Positions 23,767 to 35,494 of a stretch of 64,000 bases of DNA are shown here, in pieces. The position numbers were made by a program, and so were the translations under genes. The first letter of the stretch is position 1, and each line of letters opens with the position of its first letter. The notes beneath the pieces are model-generated. The model did not search any database, was not told the DNA's origin, and saw nothing but the letters and a program-made list of their open reading frames with translations. This stretch comes from Sequoia sempervirens (lineage: Eukaryota; Streptophyta; Pinopsida; Cupressales; Cupressaceae). The stretch is from the NCBI GenBank assembly GCA_007258455.2, contig VDFB02344227.1, positions 1 to 64,000 of the forward strand. Reading direction: 5' to 3'.

Positions 23767-24492
23767 TGTTAGGATTTGGTGTTGTACACCATTGCATAAA
23801 ATATTATATTATATTTTTATAATTATAGAATTATTTAATTGTGGTGTACCTAGGAGGTGTGTTTAGCCTCACTAGGTAATTATTTGGGACCACTTGTAAA
23901 GTTGTATTGTAACATTGTGTTATTATTTTATGTGTGGGAAACATAAGATAATAATTTAATATTTGGGGAAAGTACTTAATAATGTGAAAACTTAGTACCC
24001 AATATTAAATGTGGGGTCAATGGTTTTGTGGCACATGGTTTTATATTTTCACTTGGTTGTATTCTGTGTGAGATTGTATTTATAAAATCAAACACACATT
24101 TAGTGGTTAAGGTTGCCTAGGTGAGTGGGTTGTCATTATTGAGTCTTTTTGAGGAGTACATATGTGAAGCATGGAATGGGATCTGTGGATTCATGCTTGG
24201 ACACATATAGGATGAATTGGAGAGGCTTGATGCTTCAGAAGTATTTGTTGTAACTATGTAAGTGCATGCATTATTTTATTACTGAATAATATATGGAGTA
24301 TGGATGCTTTTGGAGGTAGGGTTTTTCCCTCTTGATGGTTTTCCCAAGGAATATTTTGTATTATCTTGTGGCTTGTTTATTTTGATCTATTATTATGGTT
24401 ATTTTGTAAGCTTGTATGCATGTTTTTTCTTTCAAGGGGTTATGTAGGAAATAAAATAAATGAACAGGGTATTGATGCATTATTTCCTAACA
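23767..24492 (+). repeat. LTR (probably 3' LTR), 726 bp
   Basis: It begins TGTTAGGATTTGG and ends ATTTCCTAACA, so the tips form the inverted repeat TGTTAGGA/TCCTAACA. A purine-rich tract immediately upstream marks it as a 3' LTR. No partner LTR is in the window and no target duplication could be checked. An open frame overlapping the right end is not a gene. Confidence 0.8.
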
Positions 24493-24562
24493 AAAAGGAG
24501 GGGTTTAGGAATATAATGTTGTTGATTTGGAGAAGGTGGATATATGATGTAGAAGTGGTAAT

Positions 24563-24997
24563 TGTTAGATTAGATGGATGTACTCCCATAGCTCCAAGAA
24601 TCACCTACAATGATAAACCTATCACACTATGAAAAAATAAGCAAGATATTATTGCTCAACAACTCATATCTGATAAAACATCAAATATGCATTATGTGAA
24701 CAACTGCCGCATTGAATATGTTGTCATACAAAATTAAAATAATTACAATGAATCAATCATTATGAAAAGGATGAAAGCTAACCCTAGATTAGGTTTAGAT
24801 TAGAACATGACAAGTGTCCTCATAGGAATGAATGAGACAACATGTTCTAATATAAGAGGCTCTAATCATGTAAAAAACAACTAATTAATTAACGAAAATA
24901 ATGAAATAAAAGCACTCCTAAGTTTTTCTTAAGTGTAATAAAGCATAAAGTGACCCAATTAATTAATTAATTAGGTGATGACTTTATTACTCTAACA
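24563..24997 (-). repeat. E1 3' LTR (left)
   Basis: 435 bp from TGTTAGATTAG to CTCTAACA, next to six C (the polypurine tract on the minus strand). Confidence 0.85.
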
Positions 24998-25484
24998 CCC
25001 CCCTTAAGATGAACTAGGGAGAAACTAAACTATGATAAATAAATACTTGAATGGATGCATGAACGAGTCCCGCCCTAACGGCTGATGGGGAACCCATGTA
25101 CAACAAGGTATTCTCTCATAAAAGAGGAGAAGGGGAGAAAACCTCGTGGGAATAAAACTCCACTCCATAAAGAGAGAAAAGAAAAGAATGTAATGCACTA
25201 ATAGAAGAAGGATAGAAGGTGGATTACATGATACCCACCAAAGACAACTTCTATCACATAAGTACATATACAACATTCTTCATAGGAGAGATATAAAGAG
25301 ACTAGAAGGCCCCCCCACAATGAAGAAACTCATGTCGCAATGGTGGATTCCTGATGTAGAATACATAAAGAGATTATAAAGTGAAAAATAACATTCCCCC
25401 CCTTGGGAAGAAATGGATCCAAAGGACAATGTCAAAGAAACCCTATGTCGAGTGATGAACCAACATGTCTCAAGATGTGTGCCT

Positions 25485-26272
25485 CTAAAAACTGCTCATG
25501 TATTCACATGTTGGAAAGCGATGATGGGGATCCAAGATCCTATGAAGACTGATGTAGAACAACAAAGGTGATGAAGATGGTGGGCCAACAATGGCGATGT
25601 GGCTATCAACAAAGAGGAGATGAATGTCCTCAAAGTAATCCTCCAAATCTACAATATAGAACTCTACAAACAAGGATGATATGTCTGCAAGATACGAATC
25701 CCAAGTAGCTATGTCTAGAAGATGTATGATCTCCTGCTGCACTAAATTAATAGGGGCCAAAGATGTGGCGATGCCAACCTAATCAAGAACAATAGGAGAT
25801 GATGATCTAGCCTCACTCTGAAGAGTGGGAACATGAATGCAAGTCTCTAAACCATCAGAACATGCAAGACCTGTGATATACTCAAGCTCCTCTAAAGTAT
25901 CGTCAGCAAAGGATATGGAAACTACATTTGCAAGAGGGATGAGATAATTTGCACCAGGATTCTCTAGGTATGGAGAGATATGAGGGTCTCCATGGATCTC
26001 CCAAAGTCCTGTCCAAAGTATGTAGAGACATTTAATGTCCAATACATAGTGTTAAGATCAACACTAGAATATATAATCCCTACAATATGATCTAGGATGT
26101 TGCCACATGCTGAAAAACTCCCTAGTGTGTATGGTGTAGGTATGAGTCCATACAAATAAGGAAAAATATCAAGCCACCTAATATGTGTCAGGATGCCATT
26201 TCGCCAAGACTCATAGTTATCCTTTTCCAAGTTGATCATAGAAGGATGAATATAAAAAATCATTATACTCAA
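25485..26272 (-). pseudogene. E1 Gag-like remnant and conserved unknown region
   Basis: Minus strand. 26272-25964 gives a copia Gag N-terminus: LEKDNYESWRNGILTHIRWL, then LDIFPYLYGLIP. The reading later shifts into a segment containing ANVVSISFADDTLEELEY. The piece at 25760-25485 reads VQQEIIHLLDIATWDSYLAD, SSLFVEFYIVDLEDYFED and IHLLF. That block matches E2 (VKQDIYSLSYLATLDGFL, then HIIDLGDTIDDIHLLF), so it is a family feature and not random. The Gag zinc knuckle and protease seen in E2 are missing here. Function of the shared block is unknown. Confidence 0.6.
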
Positions 26273-27372
26273 TCATAAGAAAAAATCAAAGACTAAAACC
26301 CTCAATACTGATAAAACAGATCAAATGATGTCATCTCACGCAAATAGATCCTTTCCAAGTTCCAAGACGTCCAAGTAATTAAGAAAAGTGTGAAAACACA
26401 AAATACTAAATAAAATGTACCTGGGGTAGATTCTAGAAAAATGCATGAATAGATCTAAAGAGCTTTAAAATACTTTTCCAACGCCACTTGAATCACGAAA
26501 ATCAGAGATACAGGCAAAAAGTTATGAGCTCAGAAGTGCAAAATGAAGATCTAAGTTTGACTGAGAATAATAGGAACCACTAGAAAAATATGATGATCAA
26601 ACTTGTACCAATGGTAAGTTCACGAAATCAGCTTTTCGACGATATCTTGTTTGCCTAATTTTGACACTGTATGCCCAAGTTATGCCAAAAATAAAAAAAC
26701 TGCTCATTTAGGGAAAACTAGAGTTGGGAGGGGGCAAAGAGGGTCGGTCGTACAGTGACATCAATGTGACATCATGATGATGTCATCAATATGAGAACTT
26801 AAAATTGATGGGCGTCCAACCGTCAATGGAAAAGATGCCTCTTCCCTAGGAAAATTTGTGATCACCAAGTTGTCAGAATATTCAAGGAATCTTTTAGATT
26901 CCATTGGATTTGCATGGCATTGCCGGATTTTTCACATGTGCCAAATTTTCTTGGAAGCCCTCCGATATTGATTGACGTTGGTTTCTTTAGATGTTGTGTA
27001 GGCCTATACTATTGGCCTTTTTTAAATTTGTTTTCTTTTGAAATTTTAAAAAAGCTTTTTTTATTTTTTTTGCTTTTTGATTTTGATTTTTCAAAGTAAA
27101 TTTTTTATAGTATTTTTTGTTGAATGCAGGTAAAAAAATTTAAAACCTAGAATTTTTTTTATCAATGGAGAAAATTTTCAAAAACCTAAATATTAACTCT
27201 GATTGCCTATGCACACAAATTGAGGCACCCAAATCTAAACAGATCTGCGTGCCTCTAAAAAAAATTCCTTTCGTTGCAATTGCTCGAATTTGAGCAAAAT
27301 GACAAGCAATCTTTAAGGTTTTTGACCACTCTGAATGTGATGGCAACATCCATTTTGCTCCAGGATGCACCA

Positions 27373-27801
27373 AAAAATTGATTGATTCAATCCACATCTC
27401 CCATGAAACACCTGCAAGTGATTACCTATCACAATATAGAAAAGATCAACAAGCAAGATTGTGTTCAATAACCTGAGAATTCTTATTAATGTAACTGATG
27501 GACTGAATATGCTGCTGTAGATAATTGATCAATAATTACAATGAATCGATCCTTATGAAAAGGATGAAATCTAACCCTAGATTCGGGTTAGATTAGAACA
27601 TGACAAGTTTCCTCATAGGAATGAATGAGACAACATGTTCTAATATTAGAGGCTTTAATCATGCAAAAAACAACTAATTAATTAAAGCAAATAATGAAAT
27701 AAATGCATTCCTAAGTTTATCTTAAGTGTAATAAAGCATAAAGTGACCCAATTAATTAATGATTAATTAATTAATTAGGTGATGACTTTATTACTCTAAC
27801 A
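27373..27801 (-). repeat. E1 5' LTR (right)
   Basis: About 429 bp. The right end CTCTAACA is followed by GTAAT. The left edge is degraded and was placed after GCACCA, the expected end of the primer site. Confidence 0.8.
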
Positions 27802-27806
27802 GTAAT

Positions 27807-29156
27807 CTGGGATAGTAGAGAGTTAATATCTAAAATAGTTATACCTTTAACTCACTGAGTTTATTCTTGTATATTTTTAAGAGCTTGAGATATTTTCACT
27901 TATAATTTTTGTCTTTCTACAATATCTCCTTAGGCACATACACTTTTTAATTTTACCTCCTTTTCAAGGTCTTCTCCATCTCCTTCTCTAGCTATACTTG
28001 ATTTGGTTCTTGATAGATATACATTGGCGTTTGTTGTAGATTAAGATGTTGCACTTTCTTTTTTATACTTGTTTCTACTTCTTGGGAGATGTATCCTAAG
28101 TTTCTTAGGTAGTGTGTGCAATAATCTTAGCATCCAACCATTTCTTATATGTTTCTTAGAAGCAAAGACAGATCACTCTTTTGTATCTGTCATTTATTTA
28201 TCTAGCCAATTAATGGGTGCTAGAGGTTGTAATTGGGGAGTATCTATCTAAAACTTATCAACAATGTTAGATCTATTATCCTCTATACTTGTGGTGTCCC
28301 AACCTAATTCACATTCTTCCATTTTTTGAACTATCATTCTAGACCAATCTCTTTTTCATATTTCTAAGTTATTAAATAATTAGCCTAATAATCTTCTAGG
28401 TTTGGATGGAAATATTTAGATACCAAATGTAGATTATCTATCTTATAACTTTTATCATCAAAAGGATATCTCATACTATCGAATTTCATAGTAATTTTAA
28501 CAAGAAACAATTTTTATATTTTGGGCTTTGATTGTAGATGGACATGTGCAGTAGCTTAAAATTAGAGGAAATGAATTCCCTACCTTCTTTTCATATTTAC
28601 ATTTCTTACTCACACATTTTGTTTTCCTATAAAGTTTAATTAGAATTAGATGATCACTAGGATACCTAGGAAATTTGTAAGGATATTTATCAAAACCACC
28701 AATCCTATATATAAATAAACTTTGGAAGTTAAATAAAATAATTGACAAATTGACAAATCAAGTTAGTTGCTTCTTTAGAAATTTTTAGCTCAAAATTCTC
28801 ATTGATTTTCCTTATTGCAATCATGGTGAAAGCATCATTGACCAGTAAAAAATGTTTATTGCTAATATCTTACTATATTTATGGGTAGAAATCATATACT
28901 TGTGTAGTATCATAAAACATTCCTAGCTCTTACAAACCAAGGCATGATTGCATACTTGCAATGACATAAAATAAATAAGAATTCATATAGAATTCTTGAG
29001 TTTTGAAAATTGATCAATTGATTATGAAGGTTACCACTGATCAGTTTGTCCTAATCCATGAATTATGAATCATAACCAATAATTGTAATACATTAACACA
29101 TCCAACATTCAAAAGAACTAGTTTATCTCCTCCCCATAACTTTGTCTAGTAGTGTA
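27807..29156. other. No recognisable gene
   Basis: AT-rich sequence between E1 and E2. Short open frames, such as a minus-strand one at 28497-28748, have no motif I recognise. Confidence 0.4.
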
Positions 29157-29161
29157 ATTAT

Positions 29162-29547
29162 TGTTATAATTGGCTATGGAGATAGCCTACCAAGATCTAG
29201 AGGCCAAATGGAAAGCACAAAGAGAGAATATGAATATGACAAGAATAAACTATATCCTTATCAATTATGATTCAAAGTTATGTTGTGTGATGTAGTAGAG
29301 ACCCCTTGGTTATATAGCCAAGGTGAGATACAAAATGTCATAATATTATGACAAGTGTCTTAATCATATGACATGAGATAACTTATCACAACTATCTAGG
29401 TCATATATGTTACAAGTCAAAAGACAAGATAACAACTAATGACAACTAACACCTTCTAGAAAGATTCCTAGGACCTAAGTAAACTTAAAATGTAATAGGT
29501 ACCCTAGTAATGAATTAACTAGGCACAAGACTTTATTTACACCAACA
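29162..29547 (-). repeat. E2 3' LTR (left)
   Basis: 386 bp, TGTTATAATTGG to ACACCAACA, followed by seven C. Confidence 0.92.
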
Positions 29548-29634
29548 CCCCCCCTTAAGTGCAACTTAGGGAGTAGCATATTATTATGCAAATGATACAA
29601 AGATGGAAAGATGGGACCCAACTACTAGGCCATG

Positions 29635-30519
29635 TTAGGTACCCATGTACAAATGGAAATGAAATATCTCACAAACGAAGAAAAGGAGAAAACCCAGTGG
29701 GACAAAACTCCTCTCCAAAAGAGAGATGAAATACAAAAAATAAATTCTCTCAATGATGCATGAGAAGGCCAAAACCCCAAGTGTGGAAAAAGACCCCCCA
29801 TAAGAGAGAAGAAGAAGAGAGAAAATGCAGGCCCCCCTCAATGTTGAGTTTCCTACAATGATGGTAGAAGCTCGACATTGAATGTTGAAGATGATCCAAT
29901 CTCGCCAAACAACGTTCCTCCTCTTAGGAAGAAACAAAACCATGAATGTATGAAAGATGTCAGGAAGATGGATGGTGTATGATGTCTCTAAAGCATGATC
30001 AAGGGTCTCCATGTTGATGCCAAAAGTTGACTCACTCCAAATAGGAATTCTATGCCACAGTGTTGAAGAGGACAATCCAAAATCTAGTAGAGATAAATGT
30101 AGAACACAATCCAAAGACAAATATGTCCCCTCTGAAGATAAAAAAAGCCTCCTCCAAATGTTGTCCAAAAGCATCCAGAATTAGTCAAATTGCAAAGAAC
30201 AATCATATAGAGATTGAACAAGAGGGTCAAGGTGTTCCCTCACAACAATTGAAGAAGGATCTTCTCCCTCAAAGAGAAGATGAATGTCATCAATGGTGTC
30301 CCCCAAATCTATAATATGAGACTTCACAAACAAGTCTAAAATACCTATCAAGAAGCCATCCAAAGTAGCCAAATATGAAAGACTATAAATATCCTGCTTC
30401 ACTGAATCAAAAGAATCCATATTTGTAGCAACACAAGCATCATCACTTGCAACAGTAGATGGAGGAGATGAAATGCATGACTCAAGAAGTGGATTTGATG
30501 TGAGAACTCCCAAGTTCAA
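29635..30519 (-). pseudogene. E2 region of unknown function, partly conserved with E1
   Basis: Minus-strand reading from 30519 to 30181 (MNLGVLTSNPLLESCISS, later IIDLGDTIDDIHLLF), then 30174 to 29635. The first part matches the E1 block at 25485-25760. The second ends with a segment encoding SLLERSFVPLGFLLFF, for which E1 has SLFMEWSFIPTRFSPLLLF. Its DNA matches E1 and E3 and may be a conserved untranslated motif before the 3' LTR rather than protein. It occupies the place where integrase and RT should be. No domain is recognised. Confidence 0.45.
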
Positions 30520-30899
30520 GAAGCCAAATGTCTCTTATAAATCATGGTTCATACTTGAAGTGTGATCAACAACTGAAGGAACAATTTCATCATCAGAAGA
30601 AAAATTTGCAATGGTATACAACTGAGATGAATGATCAATCATCCTAGTGGCAATGATCTCTCTAATCTCAAAGTCTTGAATGATGATTGAATCAGGTGTG
30701 AACTCCACAGTTCTCCCATCTCCACCATGTGTAATCTAATATATAGAAAGAAGATTTTTCATCAAATAAGGAACACACAAAACATCCTGGAAAGTGTTGT
30801 ACCCAAAATAAATAGATCCCTTCGCAATTACACTCATGCATGTATTGTTTCCCATCAAAATAGGAGATGTGCTACAAGGCTAAAAAGAATAGAATATAG

Positions 30900-31916
30900 A
30901 CTATGAAGATTCCATATGATTAGATGCTCCTGAATCTAGAAGCTCTTCCTAATCCATGACCTAGAAAAACACAAAGAGCATGTCCTTTATATCCTATGTA
31001 GAAGCTTGACCTTTTTCCTTTTTAGACTATTTTGAAGGAGGAGAAGAAGGTTCAAACATTCTAGAAAGAAAATCAATGTGATTTTTTTTTAGATGTTTCA
31101 ACTCATCAATATCCTTTTTATAACAATAGTGTTCTTCATGTCCATCCTTCTTGCAATATGCACAAGTAGGCCTCTCCTTCTTAGATGATTCCCCTTTAGA
31201 GGGAGAGAATTATGATTCTTTATGTGGCTTGTTCTTTTTCTTCTTTTTCTTCTTATTAATATTCACTGATTCTTTATGTACCTTAGACTCACTAGCCAAC
31301 AATGCTTGTGACTTGGAAGACTTGATTAGACCCAATTTCATTAACCTAGCTTCCTCTTGGATTAGGAGATTTACAAAGTCATCAAACTTAGGATCTACAT
31401 ATGATGCTCACGCATATAAATTTGATGAGTATGAAAGCTAGAAACAAACACTGAATACTAAAGACCAAGCTTGGATAACACATTCAGAATCAATTGTAAA
31501 TCCTATCTATCAATGTTGCATTCTTTCAATTGTGTTCTTAGTTTCTTACCTTTGGAGATGTAGTCTTGGATGTGGTAAAAACATTTAGGATCAAGATTCA
31601 CCAAATCATTATCAATTTGGTATCCCCTAATCTTATCTGTTTTACCATACAATTTTTCAAAATCTTCCCAAGCCTCTTTAGGTGTTTTACATGATTCAAC
31701 ATGAAATTGTAAATAAAATGAGACTAATGAACATATGCATCCAAGTGTTTTATCATGATCAAGCTCCCATTTTTCCAATTATTTAGCATCAATAGGTTGT
31801 GAAATAGTTTCCTTTAGATGGCCTATTAGACCTTTCATCATGAAATAGTTCTATACTGATTTTCTCCATGTAGCATAATTATGTGGAGTTAGGAGTTCAA
31901 TTTGAGATTTCTCCAT
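30900..31916 (-). pseudogene. gag: E2 copia-type gag and protease remnant
   Basis: Minus strand. The ATG at 31916 opens MEKSQIELLTPHNYATWRKS, a copia Gag start, broken by two stops before EKWELDHDKTLGCICSL and ESCKTPKEAWEDFEKLYGK (31778-31503, the UBN2-type Gag core). A zinc knuckle, CAYCKKDGHEEHYC, follows near 31165-31125. LDSGASNHM near 30940-30915 is the copia protease active site with the D-S-G triad intact. Next come GSIYFGYNTFQDVL and CVPYLMKNLLS, typical of the protease end. Stops are scattered throughout. Confidence 0.8.
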
Positions 31917-32977
31917 TGCAAAAACACAAACCAGGAAAAAGAATGCAAGAAATCACTATAAGATTACCCCCCCAAATTACTCAATCATGAAACTCCCCCA
32001 AGCAATATCTAATTTGTGGCACTTTATAATTAGTGTGATTATAGTTTCCACTTGCCAAAAATAACAGAGTGGTCTTGATCTTGGTACATGCAAATGCCAA
32101 AATTGGCCACATAATCAAGTACAATTTTTGGAACAAAATGAAATCAATCTGATCATATCACTAGAAAGTACAGGAAAAATTATGTACTTTCAAAAAAAAC
32201 TACACCCAAAAATGTTACCGTAGGATCAAGATGAGCCTTTAAAGTTCCCGAAATGAGGATGAAGCAACAACACCTATGAGAATATGCAATTTCTAGAAAA
32301 TCCAGACACCAAAAACAAAATCTAATTGCACCACTACAAAGAGCACAAAAAAATTAGCCCAAATAACAAAAAAAATCTCAAAAAAAGGAATCAAAATGAC
32401 TGAGTTATGGACCTCTGAAATTGGATTGCAAAATAAAAAATGCAAACGGTGAGGGGGGAATATTTTTTTTTGAAAATTGTCGACATATTGCTGACATCAA
32501 CAATACATGAGCCTAAATTTGATGGGACCCTAGCCGTCATAGAAATATTTTCCCTCTTTCCAGAATATGCTCTTTTAAATATTGGCTTAAGTTTTACGTC
32601 TATTTGGGCATCATAGGTTCACTAGAATCTTCAACTACTGACCGAAATATTCAGAATCTATTGACTGTTGGAATCTCTAGATTTTTCTTGATTTGATAGT
32701 TGCTGGGATTTAAATTTGGTCACCATTTTTTTTATTTTTCCTCTGCTTTGAAGATTTGATCACCAATTTTTAATTATCTTGGTCTGTGGTGGGGGCGAGT
32801 TTCCTGCGTGGGCTTGCATGGTAGATAGGTTGCCACATTACAACAGTACAAAGCGTGTGATATATTGTAGGTATAATATGCGGATTGTACCCCATAAAAA
32901 TAAAATTTGCACAATTTTTTAATTTTTTAAAAATTAATTTCAGACAATTAAATTTTTGTTGTAAAAGTTTGATACCA

Positions 32978-33367
32978 TGTTAGAATTGGCTATGGAGATA
33001 GCCTACCAAGACCTAGAGGCCAAATGGAAAGCACAAAGAGAGAATATAAATATGACAAGAATAAACTGTATTCCTATCAATTATGATTCAATGTTATGTT
33101 GTGTAATGTAGTAGAGACCCCTTGGTTATATAGCCAAAGTGAGATACAAGATGTCATAAAATTATGACAAGTGTCTAAATCGTATGACATGTGAGACAAC
33201 TTATCACAACTACCTAGGTCACATGTGTTACAAGTCAAAAGATAAGATAACAATTAATGACAATTAACACCTTCTAGAAATATTCCTAGGACCTAAGTAA
33301 ACTTAACGTGTAAAATAAGTCCCCTAGTAATGAATTAACTAGGTACAAGACTTTATTTACACAAACA
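32978..33367 (-). repeat. E2 5' LTR (right)
   Basis: 390 bp, TGTTAGAATTGGC to ACACAAACA. Preceded on the plus strand by GATACCA, the end of the primer-binding site. Confidence 0.92.
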
Positions 33368-33372
33368 ATTCT

Positions 33373-35200
33373 ATCTAGTATTCCTTCATTAAAGTGAGAC
33401 TTGAGCAAGTTTTTAGGAAGTTTAGATTTGCATTTTCAAGGCACTTTCAACCAATACTTAGCAATATTATTGAAGCATGGATCCTTATCTATGAAATAGT
33501 GACTTGTTATTTTTAAGCTTATATGCGCATATTCATCACTGGCATAAAGTCTCAATGTACATTCTTAATGAAGGCCTATCTAACTTTGCCACTATGTTGT
33601 GGACTATATTTCTCTAGCTTCTCTAATTTTAGGCTTATAATGCTTCACATTGGAAAGAACCTTATCAATGTACTAAACTAAGGTACTTGTGTTTGCTAAT
33701 TCACTTTGGAAAATTGCATCAACCATAAGAGACCTAGGGTTTTGAATCATTTGTTGCCATAATTCTTCCAAATCAACATGCCCTAATTTGTTATCACTAA
33801 TATTTGATAATGAATTGTGTAAAATGAACTCCCTCTCATACCCTTGATATGCATATTTCATCTTATGAGGTTTAGAGATAATCCAAAATAAGTGAATTAG
33901 GTTTTGAGAGAAAATTAGGTTGATGGAAAGAAAAGGAAATGTGGTTAAGCTTGGGTGAACACTATTCAATGAGTATGTTTCATGAGAAATTAGAAAATAA
34001 TAACATGATACTCAAATTATTACAAGAAGTTGGTTTGAATCAAGAGAAAGAGAAAATAGAGAAGAATATATAGAAGGAATTTGGCTTGCCTCATGATTTG
34101 GGTGGAGCAAATCAAAAGAAAAAAGTTGATTGCAGCTATGTAAATTAGTTGTAGCTAGATGTAAAGAAGTTTTTCCTTTTCCCAAAGTCTAAGTGTTCTT
34201 TTCAAATGACCAATGAGAATTTTTATTTCAATATAGTTTTCCCTTCAACATTAGAATTAGTCTCTAGTTTAACAAATCTTTCAACAAGTTCCAAAGTGTT
34301 AGTGATTTAGTGAAAACCAAAACTTCCTTTATTTGGAAACTCCTTTAATAAATACCTTTTTGAAGGATTGAGCCATGTCAGGAACTCTAAGGTGACTAAG
34401 AACTCTGTCAAAGGTTCTTGTAGTTCCTAGAACTTTAACATCCTCCGACATTTTTTAAAAGAAATATTTTATCTTTTGATTAGGTCTTTTTAGATCAAAG
34501 ATAACTAATAAAAGGTTATGGCAATTCCTAGTGCCATGCAAAACACTAACAACTTACGTGCATGAATTGAAGTTGAAAGTTCAAGGGGTTCCTAGAACTC
34601 TCTAATAGTTCTAGGTGTGGTGAACAACTCCAACAAAATAAAAAGATACTCATAATTTCCTTAATATAAACTTAAAATTCATAGAGTTAAGCATAGAATG
34701 ATCACAACAAAGCATGATTACATAACACAGAGCGTAGATAACAAAAAAAATAAGACTTCAATGAGTTTAAGACAACAACTCTTTATAAAGTTGAATGACT
34801 ATTCTATTTCCAAAACATTTTCAAGAGAAATAAAACCCATTTCTAATCCCATAACATACATAAACTAATACTACATCAAATATATTTATTAGCTTTTATC
34901 TTAAAGATAAATATCTTAACCCAACAACATTCAATTTATATACTTTATCATTTTGGAATTAATTATTATTTTAATTTAAATCCATTTGTTTGCACTTATT
35001 TGATGATTTACTTTCTATTAAACATTTTATCTCAACAATCCTTGTCCATAATCTTTGTTAAGAAGTTATATGAACACCTCAAAATCCAAACATTTGTTCT
35101 AATAGCTATTTACAAATGCATAGCAAAATATTTCTTAATAAAATAGAAATTTGAGAGCAGTTTTCCAACCAAACAAAAGCCGTGTAGAAAGAAGTTTAAA
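33373..35200. other. Upstream region of TCTP; no gene recognised
   Basis: AT-rich. A minus-strand frame at 33969-33673 (EELWQQMIQNPRSLMVDA) looks protein-like but has no family I recognise and breaks down on both sides. The last few hundred bases should hold the TCTP promoter. Confidence 0.4.
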
Positions 35201-35312
35201 TAAATTGATAAGGCAGAGTTGAATTGTGCCAGCACCTTTGACAAGCGTGTTAAGCCGCAGCTTACACGTCCATAACACACCACCTTATCAATTACACGCC
35301 GACTTGAATTGC

Positions 35313-35320
35313 TATATTTA
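35313..35320 (+). promoter_or_regulatory. Candidate TATA box of TCTP
   Basis: TATATTTA, about 150 bp before the ATG, with a CT-rich stretch (TCTCTTCTTTACCC, 35388-35401) downstream, as in plant transcription starts. ACACGTC at 35265 is an ACGT-core motif. This is an assignment by position only; TTTAAATAAA near 35195 is an alternative. Confidence 0.3.
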
Positions 35321-35466
35321 CATCATTATTAATATCATCGTTATTCTTAGAATCATCCAGACACGCTCCAGGAGATATACATACAATTCTCTTCTTTACC
35401 CAACAAACGCAGTTACAGTTTCTTCCATTATCTTGTATTGCGGTTACTTGTAAGTACAGAGAGAGG

Positions 35467-35494
35467 ATGATTGTGTACCAGGACCTTCTCACAG
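35467..35494 (+). CDS. TCTP: TCTP exon 1 (coding part)
   Basis: Encodes MIVYQDLLT plus the first base of Gly10. The 28-nt coding part ends at the donor GTAACT. The ATG is fixed by the near-invariant TCTP start [12 protein letters not shown]. Confidence 0.95.

Larger units (their letters stand above)
24563..27801 (-). mobile_element. E1: non-autonomous copia-derived LTR element, TSD GTAAT
   Basis: Flanked by GTAAT at 24558-24562 and 27802-27806. LTRs are at 24563-24997 and about 27373-27801. They share a long block from the ACCTATCACA region through AATTAATTAGGTGATGAC to CTCTAACA. A polypurine tract (CTTAAGGGGGG on the minus strand) abuts the left LTR, so the element reads leftwards. The primer site by the right LTR is degraded. 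The 2.4-kb interior has a Gag-like start and a conserved unknown region but no protease, integrase or RT. It is related to E2, E3 and E4. Confidence 0.9.
29162..33367 (-). mobile_element. E2: copia-derived element with gag-protease only
   Basis: LTRs of 386 and 390 bp (29162-29547 and 32978-33367) begin TGTTA-AATTGGC and end AACA. Flanks are ATTAT (29157-29161) and ATTCT (33368-33372), a target duplication with one mismatch. The primer site TGGTATCAAAC lies on the minus strand just inside the right LTR (about 32967-32977). The polypurine tract CTTAAGGGGGGG lies inside the left LTR (29548-29559). The 3.4-kb interior carries gag and a protease-like segment followed by a region unlike any pol domain. 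No integrase, RT or RNase H is found, so mobility would need a helper. Confidence 0.92.

Noticed and set aside
24366..24632. 88-codon plus-strand frame
   Set aside because: It spans the end of one LTR (24492) and the start of another (24563), so it is chimeric and accidental.
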